Source: CAYFVR01 sp046541515 (GTDB lineage Bacteria > Desulfobacterota > Desulfobacteria > Desulfobacterales > Desulfococcaceae). From it: a stretch of DNA of 64,000 bases. Of the stretch, positions 19,296 to 28,137 are shown piece after piece (the stretch's first letter is position 1; each line of letters starts with the position of its first letter). The stretch covers positions 1 to 64,000 of the forward strand of contig JBKHDD010000009.1 of the NCBI GenBank assembly GCA_046541515.1, given 5' to 3'. The position numbers were made by a program, and so were the translations under genes. The notes below the pieces were generated by a model, which saw only the letters and a program-made list of their open reading frames with translations, made no database searches and was not told where the DNA came from.

Positions 19296-20276
19296 GTGGC
19301 GCTGGAACGGCTGACCGCCGAAATTGGCGAGAAACATGCCCTGGTTCGGGCCGTGGAAACCGAGGTGGCCAAAATCCTGATCGGCCAGCGGGAGCTGGTG
19401 ACCGGCTTGCTGATCGGGCTGTTCACCAAAGGGCACATCCTCATCGAGGGCGTGCCGGGCCTCGCGAAGACCAGCGCGGTGAAGGCCCTGGCCGACGCCG
19501 TCCACGCCGATTTCAAACGAATTCAGTTCACGCCGGACTTGCTGCCCGCCGACCTCGTCGGCACCGAAGTGTATCGGCCCAAAACGGGCGATTTCGACGT
19601 GAAAAAGGGGCCGATCTTCCACAATATCATTCTGGCCGACGAGATCAACCGGGCCCCGTCCAAGGTGCAGTCGGCCCTGCTGGAGGCCATGCAGGAGCGG
19701 CAGGTGACCATCGGCGAAACCACTTTTCCGCTGCCGGACCCGTTTCTGGTGCTGGCCACCCAAAACCCCATCGAGCAGGAGGGCACCTATCCTTTGCCCG
19801 AGGCTCAGGTGGACCGGTTCATGCTCAAAGTCCTGATTGGATACCCGACGCGGGAAGAAGAGCGGGCCATCCTGGACCGGATCGGCTTCGAGGCGCCGGC
19901 CGCCGTGTCCCGGGTGCTGACGCCGGATCAGCTCGACGAAATCGCCGCGCTGATCGCGGCGGTCCATGTGGACGAGAAGATTAAAGATTATATCGTCGAT
20001 CTGGTGTTCGCCAGCCGCCGGCCCGACGCCCGGGGGCTGGAGGTGGCCCCCTACATCCAGTTCGGCGCCTCGCCCCGGGCCACGATTTTTCTGGGGCTGG
20101 CCGCCCGGGCCACCGCCTTTCTCCAGGGCCGGGCCTACGTGACCCCCCAAGACGTCAAGACCGCCGGTCCCGCCGTGCTCCGCCACCGGATCATTCTCAC
20201 CTACGAGGCGGAGGCCGAGGACGTCTCCCCCGACCGGATCGTTCAGGGCATCTTCGACGCCGTCGAAGTGCCCTGA
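19296..20276 (+). CDS. MoxR-family AAA+ ATPase
   Basis: 326 residues. MoxR ATPases act as chaperones with VWA-domain partners, and here the partners follow directly. Walker A GVPGLAKTS is near residue 52, Walker B IILADEINRAP near 115, then sensor/arginine-finger segments ATQNPIEQEGTYPLPEAQLDR-like and FGASPRATIFLGLAARA, all family signatures. A GTG at 19296 is the preferred start because AGGAGG ends 8 nt before it; an in-frame ATG at 19242 lies upstream of that site. It is the first gene of a seven-gene operon running to 27354. Confidence 0.92.
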   Translation: MALERLTAEIGEKHALVRAVETEVAKILIGQRELVTGLLIGLFTKGHILIEGVPGLAKTSAVKALADAVHADFKRIQFTPDLLPADLVGTEVYRPKTGDFDVKKGPIFHNIILADEINRAPSKVQSALLEAMQERQVTIGETTFPLPDPFLVLATQNPIEQEGTYPLPEAQVDRFMLKVLIGYPTREEERAILDRIGFEAPAAVSRVLTPDQLDEIAALIAAVHVDEKIKDYIVDLVFASRRPDARGLEVAPYIQFGASPRATIFLGLAARATAFLQGRAYVTPQDVKTAGPAVLRHRIILTYEAEAEDVSPDRIVQGIFDAVEVP

Positions 20277-20306
20277 TCCGCCTTCCAGGACGCGAACGCG
20301 ACCGCC

Positions 20307-21185
20307 ATGCTTTCGCCCGACATCATCCGCAAAATCAAGAAGGTCCACATCAAAAGCGCCCGTTCCGTGGACGCCGCCATGGCCGGCCACTACCGCTCCC
20401 TGTTCCGGGGGGTGGGGATCGAGTTCGAGGAGGTGCGCGAGTACGCCCCCGGCGACGAGGTGAAGAGCATCGACTGGAAGGTCTCGGCCCGGCTGGGACG
20501 GCCCTTCATCAAGCGCTACCGGGAAGAGCGGGAGCGGGTGGTCATGTTGCTGGTGGACATGAGCGCCTCGGGGAAGTTTGGAACGGGGGAGGCGCTGAAG
20601 CAGGAAATCGCGGCGGAGACGGCCGGGGTGCTGGCCTTTAACGCGGTGCGGAGCAACGATACGGTGGGGGCCATCTTTTTTACCGACCGGGTGGAAAAAT
20701 ATCTGCCGCCCCAGAAGGGCACGGCTCACGTCTGGCAGGTAATTCGGGAGGTGTTCTCCTTCGAGCCGGAGGGCGTGGGGACCGACATCCGGGAGGCGCT
20801 GGCATTTTTGGGGCGGGTCTGCCGGCGGCGGGCGGTGACTTTTCTGATTTCCGATTTTTTGGACGACGGCTACCAGCGGGAGCTGAAAACCCTGGCCCGG
20901 CGCCACGAGCTGATCGGGGTGCGGCTGTTCGATCCCGGCGAGTTCGAGTTGCCGGCGGGCGGAATGCTCCATGTACAGGATTTGGAAACCGGGGAATGGG
21001 TGTGGATCGACGCCGGAAATGGACGGACCCGGGCGGCGTGGCGGGAAGCCCGGGAGGCGGCGGTGCGGCGGGCCGAGGAGACGTTGCGGTCGGCCGGGGC
21101 GCCGTGGCTGTCGATTCGGACCGGGGAGGAAGCGGCCGATGCGCTGAACCGGTTTTTCCGGACCCGGGGCAGGAGGCGGCGATGA
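20307..21185 (+). CDS. DUF58 domain protein
   Basis: 292 residues. DUF58 proteins are VWA-like and almost always encoded after moxR; they are predicted client or adaptor proteins of the ATPase. The family core is FRGVGIEFEEVREYAPGDEV at residues 33-52, followed by SIDWKVSARLGRPFIKRYREE. A VWA-like segment MLLVDMSASGKFG then has the DxSxS metal-binding pattern (Asp-Met-Ser-Ala-Ser). No signal peptide or membrane helix is seen, so it is probably cytoplasmic. Thirty bp separate it from moxR. Its stop overlaps the next start (ATGA). Confidence 0.9.
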   Translation: MLSPDIIRKIKKVHIKSARSVDAAMAGHYRSLFRGVGIEFEEVREYAPGDEVKSIDWKVSARLGRPFIKRYREERERVVMLLVDMSASGKFGTGEALKQEIAAETAGVLAFNAVRSNDTVGAIFFTDRVEKYLPPQKGTAHVWQVIREVFSFEPEGVGTDIREALAFLGRVCRRRAVTFLISDFLDDGYQRELKTLARRHELIGVRLFDPGEFELPAGGMLHVQDLETGEWVWIDAGNGRTRAAWREAREAAVRRAEETLRSAGAPWLSIRTGEEAADALNRFFRTRGRRRR

Positions 21186-21958
21186 GGGCGCTTCGGGGTG
21201 GGTTGCTTTTGGCGGTTTTTGCGGGGGCGGTGGTGTTTTTGGCGGCCGGTGTCGGGGTTGGCCAGGAGCCGTTGCCTTCGGGGGCGGCCGGCCACACGGA
21301 CGACGCACGGAGGCCCTCCATGGAACGGTCCGTGGGGCCCGGCACGGACGAAACACGGTCGCCGGCCGGGGCCGATGAGACCGGAGGGCCGGGCGGCAAC
21401 GGGGCGCCCGATCCGGCGGTGGCGGCGGCCGAGGGGATGGCCGATATTCACGATATCCGTCCGCCCGCGCCGGCGAGGCCGAATCCGTGGCGGTGGGCGC
21501 TTTGGGCCGGGGCGGCGTTGCTGGCGGCGGCGGCGGCGATTTCGTTTTTGGCGGCGCGAGCCCGGCGGCGGCGGAAGTTGCGGGCCGGGGCCGCGCCGGC
21601 CATGGCGCCGGAGCAACGGGCGGTTTCGGCATTGCGGGGGCTGGAAAACCGGATGCCGCTGGAGGACCGGACCTTTTATTTTGAACTGACGGCGGTGCTC
21701 CGGCGGTACCTGGAAGAACGGTACCGATTTCCGGCCGGGGAAATGACCACGGAGGAACTTCGGCCGATCTTGGGAAAGCTCGACGGTTTGCCGCCGGAGT
21801 TGGCCGATGGGCTGGAAGCGTTGCTGGTTTCGGCGGACGCGGTCAAGTTTGCCGGGATTTCGGCGGCGGAGCGGCAGATGACGGCGGACCTGGACTTCGC
21901 CAATCGGCTGGTCCGGGAGACCACGCCGGTGGTTCCCGAAGCGGAGACCGAGGGCTGA
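21182..21958 (+). CDS. Membrane-anchored protein of the Bat operon (DUF4381-like position)
   Basis: 258 residues. A cleavable-looking signal sequence (residues 1-30, ending AAGVGVGQ) is followed by a low-complexity Gly/Pro/Glu-rich stretch. A membrane helix lies around 100-120 (ALWAGAALLAAAAAISFLAA), then an Arg-rich stop. The C-terminal cytoplasmic domain has FYFELTAVLRRYLEERYRFPAGEMTTEEL. That last segment resembles the DUF4381-type proteins found between DUF58 and BatA genes in other operons. The start ATG at 21182 overlaps the DUF58 stop, and the stop overlaps the batA start (TGATG). A longer frame reaches back to 20996 inside DUF58 and is not used. Confidence 0.75.
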   Translation: MRALRGGLLLAVFAGAVVFLAAGVGVGQEPLPSGAAGHTDDARRPSMERSVGPGTDETRSPAGADETGGPGGNGAPDPAVAAAEGMADIHDIRPPAPARPNPWRWALWAGAALLAAAAAISFLAARARRRRKLRAGAAPAMAPEQRAVSALRGLENRMPLEDRTFYFELTAVLRRYLEERYRFPAGEMTTEELRPILGKLDGLPPELADGLEALLVSADAVKFAGISAAERQMTADLDFANRLVRETTPVVPEAETEG

Positions 21959-22953
21959 TGTTCCGGTTCGCCGCGCCGCTGTTTCTGATCCTGCTGGCGA
22001 CGGTTCCGTTGATTTTTTGGGTCCGTCGGTATCGGCGGGACCCGGCCATGACGGTGCCCACGGCCGGCCCGGCCCGTTCCGCGCCGCCTTCGCCGATGGT
22101 CCGGATTCACCGGGCCCTTCCGGCGCTGAAATATCTGGCCCTGGTGCTGCTGGTTTTGGCGCTTGCGCGGCCGCAGTGGGGCGTTCGCCGGTTGACGGTG
22201 GACACCCAGGGCATCAACATCGTGCTGGCGGTGGACCTGTCCGAGAGCATGGCCGCCCTGGATTTCGAGCGGCGGGGCCAAATGGTGAATCGGCTGGAAG
22301 CGGTCAAGGGCGTGGTGCGGGAGTTTGTGGACGACCGCCGGGGCGACCGGATCGGCATGGTGGTCTTCGGCAGCGAGGCCTACACCCAGCTTCCGCTGAC
22401 CCGGGACTACAACACCATCGTGGCGGTGCTGGACCGGCTGGAGATCGGCGCGGCGGGGAAGAACACCGCCATCGGCGACGCCCTGGGCATTTCTCTGAAG
22501 CGGTTGGCCGACATCGAGAGCGACGCCAACGTGGCGATTCTGCTCACCGACGGACGGTCCAACGCCGGGGAATTGACCCCGGCCGCGGCGGCGGAGGTGG
22601 CCGCGCGGCAGGACGTCAAGGTCTACACCATCGGCGTGGGCGGCCGGGGCCGGGCGCCGTTCCGCATTCGCCATCCCATTTTGGGCGAGCAGTTCGTCTA
22701 CCAGCGGGTGGACATCGACGAGGAAACCCTCGCCGCCATCGCCGAGGCCACCGGCGGGGAATATTTCCGGGCGGAGGACACCGAGGCGCTGCGCCAAATT
22801 TATGAAACCATCGACGCCATGGAAAAAACCGAGGTCGAGGTGACGGAGCACGCCAACTACCGCGACCTCTATCCCTTCTTGGTGGGCACGGCGCTGGTCT
22901 TGCTGGCGCTGTGGAGCGTCCTCGTCAACACCCGGTTTTTGCCGGTCCCCTGA
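21958..22953 (+). CDS. batA: BatA-like von Willebrand factor A protein
   Basis: 331 residues. Two N-terminal membrane helices (residues 3-21 and 57-73) are followed by a VWA domain with a complete MIDAS: AVDLSESM (DxSxS) near 97, then NTAIGDALG and ILLTDGRSN. A C-terminal helix re-enters the membrane (LVGTALVLLALWSVLV). Bat proteins were named for Bacteroides aerotolerance and are thought to work with MoxR on cell-envelope or redox stress, but the molecular role is not settled. The start overlaps the preceding stop as TGATG; batB follows 8 bp after the stop. Confidence 0.9.
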   Translation: MFRFAAPLFLILLATVPLIFWVRRYRRDPAMTVPTAGPARSAPPSPMVRIHRALPALKYLALVLLVLALARPQWGVRRLTVDTQGINIVLAVDLSESMAALDFERRGQMVNRLEAVKGVVREFVDDRRGDRIGMVVFGSEAYTQLPLTRDYNTIVAVLDRLEIGAAGKNTAIGDALGISLKRLADIESDANVAILLTDGRSNAGELTPAAAAEVAARQDVKVYTIGVGGRGRAPFRIRHPILGEQFVYQRVDIDEETLAAIAEATGGEYFRAEDTEALRQIYETIDAMEKTEVEVTEHANYRDLYPFLVGTALVLLALWSVLVNTRFLPVP

Positions 22954-22961
22954 GCGAAACC

Positions 22962-24854
22962 ATGAGCTTCGACCGAACCGCCATGCTGTTTTGGATCTGG
23001 GCCGTGCCGGTCCTGTTCCTGTTTTTTCTGTACGGATTCCGTCGGCGGAAACGGCTGCTGCGCCGGTTCGCGTCGGAACGGGTGCTGCCGGTCTTGATTC
23101 CCACCGCCGACCGACGGGGGCTCCGGGCCGCGCTGGTTCTGGCGGCGGTGGCCCTGGGCGTGCTGGCCATGGCCGGGCCCCAATACGGCTTCCACTGGGA
23201 GGAGATCGAGCAGCAGGGGGTGGAGCTGGTCGTGGCCCTGGACTGCTCGCGCTCCATGCTGGCGGCGGACGTGTCGCCCACCCGGCTGGACCGGGCCAAA
23301 CGGGAAATTTTCGACCTGCTGGGCCGCCTGCGCGGCGACCGGGCGGGGCTGGTGGCCTTTGCGGGCACGGCGTTTCTTCAGTGTCCGCTCACCATCGACT
23401 ACTCGGCCTTCTATCTGTTTCTGGACGCGCTGGGGCCCGACATGCTGCCGGTGGGCGGCACCGATCTGGCCGCGGCGGTCCGGACCTCCCTGGACGCCTT
23501 CGGGGAACCCACCGAGGCGGACCGGGCCGTGATTCTCATCACCGACGGCGAACAGACCGGGGATGGCGATCCCCTGGCGGCGGCCCGAGCGGCGGCCGAG
23601 GCGGAGGTCCGGTTGTTTTGCATTGGCGTCGGCGGCCCTTCCGGCGTGCCGGTCCCCGACGCCCAGGGCGGACTGCGAAAGGACGCGGAGGGCAACATCG
23701 TCATCACCCGGCTGGACGAGGCGACCTTGCGGGAAATGGCGTCGATCACCGGCGGGACCTACGTCCGGTCGGTGGCGGGAGACATGGATTTGGATACGAT
23801 CTACGAACAGGACATTCGCGGCCGCATGGAAGCCGCCGCCATCGAAGGCGGTCGGCGGCGGGTCTGGGAGGACCGGTACCAATGGCCCCTGGCTTTGGCG
23901 GTGTTGGCCCTGCTGCTGGAAATGCTGCTGCCGCCGCTGGCCGGAAACGGCCGAGGGCGGAAGGTGCTCCCGGTGGTGTTGGCGGCGCTGTTGATCGGCG
24001 CACCGGGCGCCGTCCGGGCGGAATCTCGCTTTGAACAAGGGATGACCGCCTACCAAGCCGGGGAGTACGAAACCGCGCTGGACCACTTTCTCCAGGCCCA
24101 GGTCGACCGCCCAGACGATCCCCGGCTGTTGTACAATATCGGCAACGCCCACTACCGGCTGGGCGAATTCGAGTCGGCGGCCCGCCATTTCCGGATGGCG
24201 GCCGAAGCGGAGGACGCCGATCCGGGCTTGCGGCAACAAGCCTTGTACAACGAGGGCAACGCCCGTTTTCGGGCCCGGGAATATGAACAGGCCCTGGAAA
24301 ATTTCGACGCGGCCATCGCCGCGGCCCGGGATCTGGGCGTGGAAGATCGCCAGGCCGCCGAAAACCGGGCCTTCGTGGAAAAGGTGATGAACCAGCCTCC
24401 GCCGCCGGAACAGGAATCGCCCCAATCGGGGGAGGGGGACGATTCGGAATCCGAGGATCAGGAGAGCGATTCGGCGGAGTCGGGAGATCAAAACCAGGAC
24501 TCGGAAAATTCCGAATCCCAGTCCGAGCCGGGGGAAGAGGAGAACGCCTCGGACGGCGATTCTCAATCTTCGCCGGACGAGTCGGAGTCCGCCCAATCGC
24601 AGGAATCCCAAGATTCGGCCGACGGGGAGGAATCCGGCGAAGAATCCGCGTCGCCGCCCCCGCCCATTCCGGATGAAGAGGCACCCGAAGAGGAATCTCC
24701 CGCCGCGGCCATGGCGGAGAACCAGGAATCCGGCGACGAAGCCGACGAGGCGGCCGCCGCCCAGGCCCAACGAATCCTGAACCGGCTGGAAGACCGTCCC
24801 GGCCGCGCCCTGATTCCCCGGTACGGCGAACGCAAGGTGGAGCGGGATTGGTGA
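22962..24854 (+). CDS. batB: BatB-BatC fusion: VWA domain plus TPR domain with acidic tail
   Basis: 630 residues. Residues 1-310 are a BatB-like membrane VWA protein: two N-terminal helices, MIDAS motif ALDCSRSM near 88, VGGTDLAAAV, LITDGEQTGDG, and a closing helix near 310. After a signal-like hydrophobic segment (VLPVVLAALLIGAPGAVRA, about 328-346), residues 350-470 hold TPRs of the BatC type (GMTAYQAGEYETALDHF, NIGNAHYRLGEFESAARHF). A 140-residue tail rich in Ser, Glu, Asp and Gln follows, ending in a short conserved-looking LNRLEDRPGRALIPRYGE. BatB and BatC are often separate genes, so this is a natural fusion. The stop overlaps the batD start (TGATG). Confidence 0.88.
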   Translation: MSFDRTAMLFWIWAVPVLFLFFLYGFRRRKRLLRRFASERVLPVLIPTADRRGLRAALVLAAVALGVLAMAGPQYGFHWEEIEQQGVELVVALDCSRSMLAADVSPTRLDRAKREIFDLLGRLRGDRAGLVAFAGTAFLQCPLTIDYSAFYLFLDALGPDMLPVGGTDLAAAVRTSLDAFGEPTEADRAVILITDGEQTGDGDPLAAARAAAEAEVRLFCIGVGGPSGVPVPDAQGGLRKDAEGNIVITRLDEATLREMASITGGTYVRSVAGDMDLDTIYEQDIRGRMEAAAIEGGRRRVWEDRYQWPLALAVLALLLEMLLPPLAGNGRGRKVLPVVLAALLIGAPGAVRAESRFEQGMTAYQAGEYETALDHFLQAQVDRPDDPRLLYNIGNAHYRLGEFESAARHFRMAAEAEDADPGLRQQALYNEGNARFRAREYEQALENFDAAIAAARDLGVEDRQAAENRAFVEKVMNQPPPPEQESPQSGEGDDSESEDQESDSAESGDQNQDSENSESQSEPGEEENASDGDSQSSPDESESAQSQESQDSADGEESGEESASPPPPIPDEEAPEEESPAAAMAENQESGDEADEAAAAQAQRILNRLEDRPGRALIPRYGERKVERDW

Positions 24855-26587
24855 TGAAGAATCCAATTGCGCGATGGTCGGTTTTGCTGATGGTCGGGTT
24901 CCTTTGCCTCGCTGGCCCCGCCGCCGCCCAGGCCCCGAAAATTTCCGCCGTTGTGGACCGGACCCAGGCGACCATCGGCGAGTCGCTGAAATTGGAAGTC
25001 CAAATTTCCGGCGGCGGCGGGGAGGTGGACGTTTCGCGGATTCCCCATTTCAAGGTGCTGTCCCGGGGCCAGTCCACCAACGTCAGCATCGTCAACGGAC
25101 GCATGGAACGGACCGAAACCTACGCCTTCACCCTAATTCCGGAGCGTGAAGGGCGGTTGACCATTCCGCCGCTGCCGGTGCGGGTGGACGGCCGGGAATA
25201 TCCGACGGAACCGATCATGGTGACCGTGAAGCCCCGGTCGGCCGTGTTGGAAAACGAGGCCCACGACGTTTTCGTCCGCGCCGAAGTTCAGCCCCAACCG
25301 TTGTTCGACGGTCAGCCGGGCGTCTACACCTTCAAATTCTATCAAGCGGTCCAAGTGGCCAACGCCCGGTATCAAGCCCCGGAATTCCAGGGCTTTACCG
25401 CCGAAGAGGTGGACGACCGGAAAAATTACAAAACCCGCATCCAAGGCCGGGAATTCCACGTCACGGAAATCCGGTACGTTTTGATTCCGGTTGGGGCCGG
25501 AGAAAAGCGTATCGAGCCGGCGGTGCTCCATTGCGACGTGCTGAAAAGCGGCCGGAGGCGGCGCTTCAATCCCTTTTCCATGCCGGACGAGGCGGAACGG
25601 CGGGTGCTGACCACCGAATCGATTTTGGTGACGGTCAAACCGCTGCCGCCCTACGAGGGGACGCCCCCGTTTTCCGGACTGGTGGGCCGGTTTGGCTTGG
25701 CCGCTTCGGTGGAAAACGCCACCGTGCGGGTGGGGGATTCGGTCACCCATTCCCTGGCGCTGGAGGGAACCGGCAACATCATCGACGCGGAAGCGCCGGC
25801 CCTTTCCCTTCCGGACACCTTCAAAGTCTACGCCGACAGCCCGGAGTCGGATATTCAACTGGGACCGGCCGGTTATTCCGGAACCAAGGTGTTCCGCCAC
25901 GCCCTGGTGCCCACGGAACCGGGGACGTTTACGCTGCCGCCGGTTTCCCTGGTCTATTTTGACGCCGAGACCGAGGAATATCGGACCCGCGCCACCGAAC
26001 CGCTGGCGCTGCGGGTATTGCCGGGGGAAGCGGCCCGGACGGCCGACATGGCGCCCGCCGCCCCTTCGCCCGGCGCGGTCCTCAAGCGCCAGGTGGAATT
26101 CACCGGACGGGACATCCTGCCGATCCGGGAAAGCCCGGACGTGCTGGCGGGGGGGGACCGGCCGGTTTCGCCGGTGGTTTTCGGAACGCTGCTGGGCGCG
26201 CCGGCCCTCCTGGTTCTGGCCTTCGGCTTGGGAATGCGAATTCGCCGCCGGGACGCCGACCCGGTGCAGGTGATGAGCGAACGGTCCCGCGCCGCCATGA
26301 AATCGGCCCGGGAAGCCCAATCCGACGGCGACCTGCTGGCCCACCTCCATCGGGCCCTGGCCTCCGGGATTTTGGCCCGGGCGGGACGGACGGGCGTTTC
26401 GGTCACCGCCCCGGAAGCGCGGCTGACCCTTCGGGAAGCAGGCGTGCCGGAGGAAACCGTGGCGGAAGTATCCGAGTTGCTGGATCGAATCGACGCGGCC
26501 CGTTTTGGCGGCGTGGAACTAAACGAGGAAGAGCGAAAGTCGCTCCCGGACCGGACGGCGGAGCTGCTGCGGAGGCTGGCGCGGTGA
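24854..26587 (+). CDS. batD: BatD-family oxygen-tolerance protein
   Basis: 577 residues. A signal peptide (residues 1-26, ending PAAAQA) leads to several beta-sandwich repeats. The first shows ATIGESLKLEVQISGGGG with HFKVLSRGQS, and a later one ATVRVGDSVTHSLALEGTGN. A membrane helix lies near 455-472 (TLLGAPALLVLAFGLGM), and a helical cytoplasmic tail ends in SLPDRTAELLRRLAR. This is the standard BatD layout, a large periplasmic region anchored by one C-terminal helix. The ATG at 24854 is chosen because the signal peptide follows directly; in-frame TTG and GTG codons lie just before it. The stop overlaps the batE start (GTGA). Confidence 0.9.
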   Translation: MKNPIARWSVLLMVGFLCLAGPAAAQAPKISAVVDRTQATIGESLKLEVQISGGGGEVDVSRIPHFKVLSRGQSTNVSIVNGRMERTETYAFTLIPEREGRLTIPPLPVRVDGREYPTEPIMVTVKPRSAVLENEAHDVFVRAEVQPQPLFDGQPGVYTFKFYQAVQVANARYQAPEFQGFTAEEVDDRKNYKTRIQGREFHVTEIRYVLIPVGAGEKRIEPAVLHCDVLKSGRRRRFNPFSMPDEAERRVLTTESILVTVKPLPPYEGTPPFSGLVGRFGLAASVENATVRVGDSVTHSLALEGTGNIIDAEAPALSLPDTFKVYADSPESDIQLGPAGYSGTKVFRHALVPTEPGTFTLPPVSLVYFDAETEEYRTRATEPLALRVLPGEAARTADMAPAAPSPGAVLKRQVEFTGRDILPIRESPDVLAGGDRPVSPVVFGTLLGAPALLVLAFGLGMRIRRRDADPVQVMSERSRAAMKSAREAQSDGDLLAHLHRALASGILARAGRTGVSVTAPEARLTLREAGVPEETVAEVSELLDRIDAARFGGVELNEEERKSLPDRTAELLRRLAR

Positions 26588-27354
26588 AAAATCGCCGCGG
26601 GCCTTTGGCCGTGTCGCTTTTGCTTTTTCTGGCGGCGACTTTTCTGTGCCAATCGCCGGTTTTTGGCGCGGAATCCCCGGGCGAGGCGTTTCTGGAGGGC
26701 ATCCGGCTGTACCGGGCGGAGGAATTCGCCGAAGCCGCCGAGGCTTTTTCCCGGGCGGCGGAGGCGGGGGAGCCCTCGGCGGGGCTCTGCTACAACCTGG
26801 GCAACGCCCACTTGAAGGCCGGCGATCTGGGCCGGGCCATCCTCTGGTACGAACGGGGCCTCAAGCGGGACCCCAACGACCCCGACCTTCGCTTCAACCA
26901 CGAATACGCCCTTTCCCTCGCCCGCGACGAGCAGGTGGACCCCACGCCGGAAATCGTCCGCATTCTGTTTTTCTGGAAATACCGGCTCCCCCCAAAAACC
27001 GTTCAATGGCTGGCGGCCGGATTCAACGCGCTCTTCTGGCTGGCCCTGGGCGTGCGGATGGTGCGCCGCCGGCGGCTTTTGAATCCCGTGACGGGCGTCC
27101 TGCTGGTGTTTACGTTGTTGTTCACCGGAACGGCGCTGTTCAATTATTGGGAAGCCCGGTATCTTCGGACCGGGGTGATCCTGCCGGAGGAGGTTTCCGT
27201 CCGTTCCGGCCTCACCGAAGACGCCACCGAACTGTTCGTACTCCACGCCGGAACGAAGGTTCGCATTGAACGGGAGCGGGAAGATCACCTGCGGGTTCGG
27301 TACGCGGAAGGGAAAATTGGTTGGGTGGAGAATGAGGCGGTGGGGGAGATTTGA
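26584..27354 (+). CDS. batE: BatE-like TPR and SH3-domain membrane protein
   Basis: 256 residues, starting with GTG that overlaps the batD stop. A signal peptide (residues 1-29) is followed by two TPR units (EGIRLYRAEEFAEAAEAF, CYNLGNAHLKAGDLGRAILWYERGL), two membrane helices near 140-160 and 170-190, and a C-terminal bacterial SH3-like module (VSVRSGLTEDATELFVLHAGTKV...GWV). This is the usual BatE arrangement and the last gene of the operon. The PIN-toxin gene converges on it 11 bp later, so no terminator space is left; the end of the operon may read into the antisense of the toxin gene. Confidence 0.87.
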   Translation: MKNRRGPLAVSLLLFLAATFLCQSPVFGAESPGEAFLEGIRLYRAEEFAEAAEAFSRAAEAGEPSAGLCYNLGNAHLKAGDLGRAILWYERGLKRDPNDPDLRFNHEYALSLARDEQVDPTPEIVRILFFWKYRLPPKTVQWLAAGFNALFWLALGVRMVRRRRLLNPVTGVLLVFTLLFTGTALFNYWEARYLRTGVILPEEVSVRSGLTEDATELFVLHAGTKVRIEREREDHLRVRYAEGKIGWVENEAVGEI

Positions 27355-27365
27355 AATGCCCGTCT

Positions 27366-27770
27366 TCAGAACCTCCGATGAATGAATCGATCTCCCGTGA
27401 TAATTTCGACCTTTGGAAAATCGACGCGCTTCAGGATGTTGAAATGCTTGTCGTTAGTGACCAGGAAATCGGCGTTGCCACAAACGGCGCAATCCACGAA
27501 TTTTTGATCGTCCTCGTCGGCGAAAGGCAATTGAAACCGGAAACTTGGGCTAACGAAAATGATGTTTTCCGAAGCAAGAAGGAAAAGCCAGAAATTTTCG
27601 AGGAGGTTTTCGGGGAAAACCCTTTGCAAAATTTCTTCATATTCCAGAAGGATCGGAGTTGAAATCAGAAGGTCGAACCGATTTGAAAAAAGCCCTTGAA
27701 CAATTTGATGGTACCGGCTTTTGGGGTTGAAAGCCGGAAAGAGAATATTGGTGTCAATCACGAGCCTCAT
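27366..27770 (-). CDS. PIN-domain ribonuclease toxin of a type II toxin-antitoxin pair
   Basis: 134 residues, matching the COG1569-type PIN toxins. The acidic active site is recognisable: VIDTNILFPAF at residues 4-14 (first Asp), LEYEEIL near 43, ADEDDQKFVDCAV near 85-97 and FLVTNDKHF near 102. These cytoplasmic Mg-dependent RNases are held inactive by the partner antitoxin, encoded just upstream, with which this start overlaps (ATGA). The codon make-up is visibly more A+T-rich than the Bat operon or helicase genes on either side, which suggests later acquisition. Confidence 0.87.
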   Translation of the reverse strand: MRLVIDTNILFPAFNPKSRYHQIVQGLFSNRFDLLISTPILLEYEEILQRVFPENLLENFWLFLLASENIIFVSPSFRFQLPFADEDDQKFVDCAVCGNADFLVTNDKHFNILKRVDFPKVEIITGDRFIHRRF

Positions 27771-28021
27771 TTCTTCCTCTCGGCTCGATAATTTTCGACC
27801 ATTTGAAAAAAGTCATCTTCATCCCACCCGCTTTCTTCGAATCTCCGCGAAACCCCTTCCGCGAGATTCTCGAAAGCGGCTTTCCGAATCAATTCCTGAA
27901 TGTCGATGGAATAGGATCGGCTTTTTAACTCGTGGACAATCTGGATCATATTGATCTCATCTTCCCCAAAACCGATCTCTTCCAGCTTTTTATGAATATC
28001 GGGGGTAATTTTCGAAAGCAT
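27767..28021 (-). CDS. Antitoxin of the PIN-domain toxin
   Basis: 84 residues, acidic and mostly helical, beginning MLSKITPDIHKKLEEIG. It has no recognised DNA-binding signature. The assignment rests on size, position directly before the PIN gene, the four-base overlap, and the typical C-terminal acidic toxin-wrapping region (ESGWDEDDFFQMVENYRAERKK-like). GGAGGG precedes the ATG. It would bind and neutralise the PIN RNase and may repress the shared promoter. Confidence 0.75.
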   Translation of the reverse strand: MLSKITPDIHKKLEEIGFGEDEINMIQIVHELKSRSYSIDIQELIRKAAFENLAEGVSRRFEESGWDEDDFFQMVENYRAERKK

Positions 28022-28053
28022 CGGCCTTCCCTCCAGTTGAGCGATTTTTTTTT

Positions 28054-28082
28054 ACTGTAACGCATACGTTTTATTCTGGCAA
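28054..28082 (-). promoter_or_regulatory. Promoter and possible operator of the toxin-antitoxin operon
   Basis: On the minus strand, TTGCCA (28082-28077), 17 bp, TACAGT (28059-28054). Within the spacer, 28059-28070 reads AACGCATACGTT, a short imperfect palindrome with AACG/CGTT arms. It is placed where an antitoxin could block RNA polymerase. Confidence 0.5.
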
Positions 28083-28137
28083 CATACCCAGGATCAATCG
28101 GCCAAACGTTTCCAATTCCAGGGAGCGCCAAAGCTCG

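Noticed and set aside
27351..27662. A 103-codon plus-strand frame after batE
   Set aside because: It is fully antisense to the PIN toxin, whose active-site residues are clear, and has no ribosome site.
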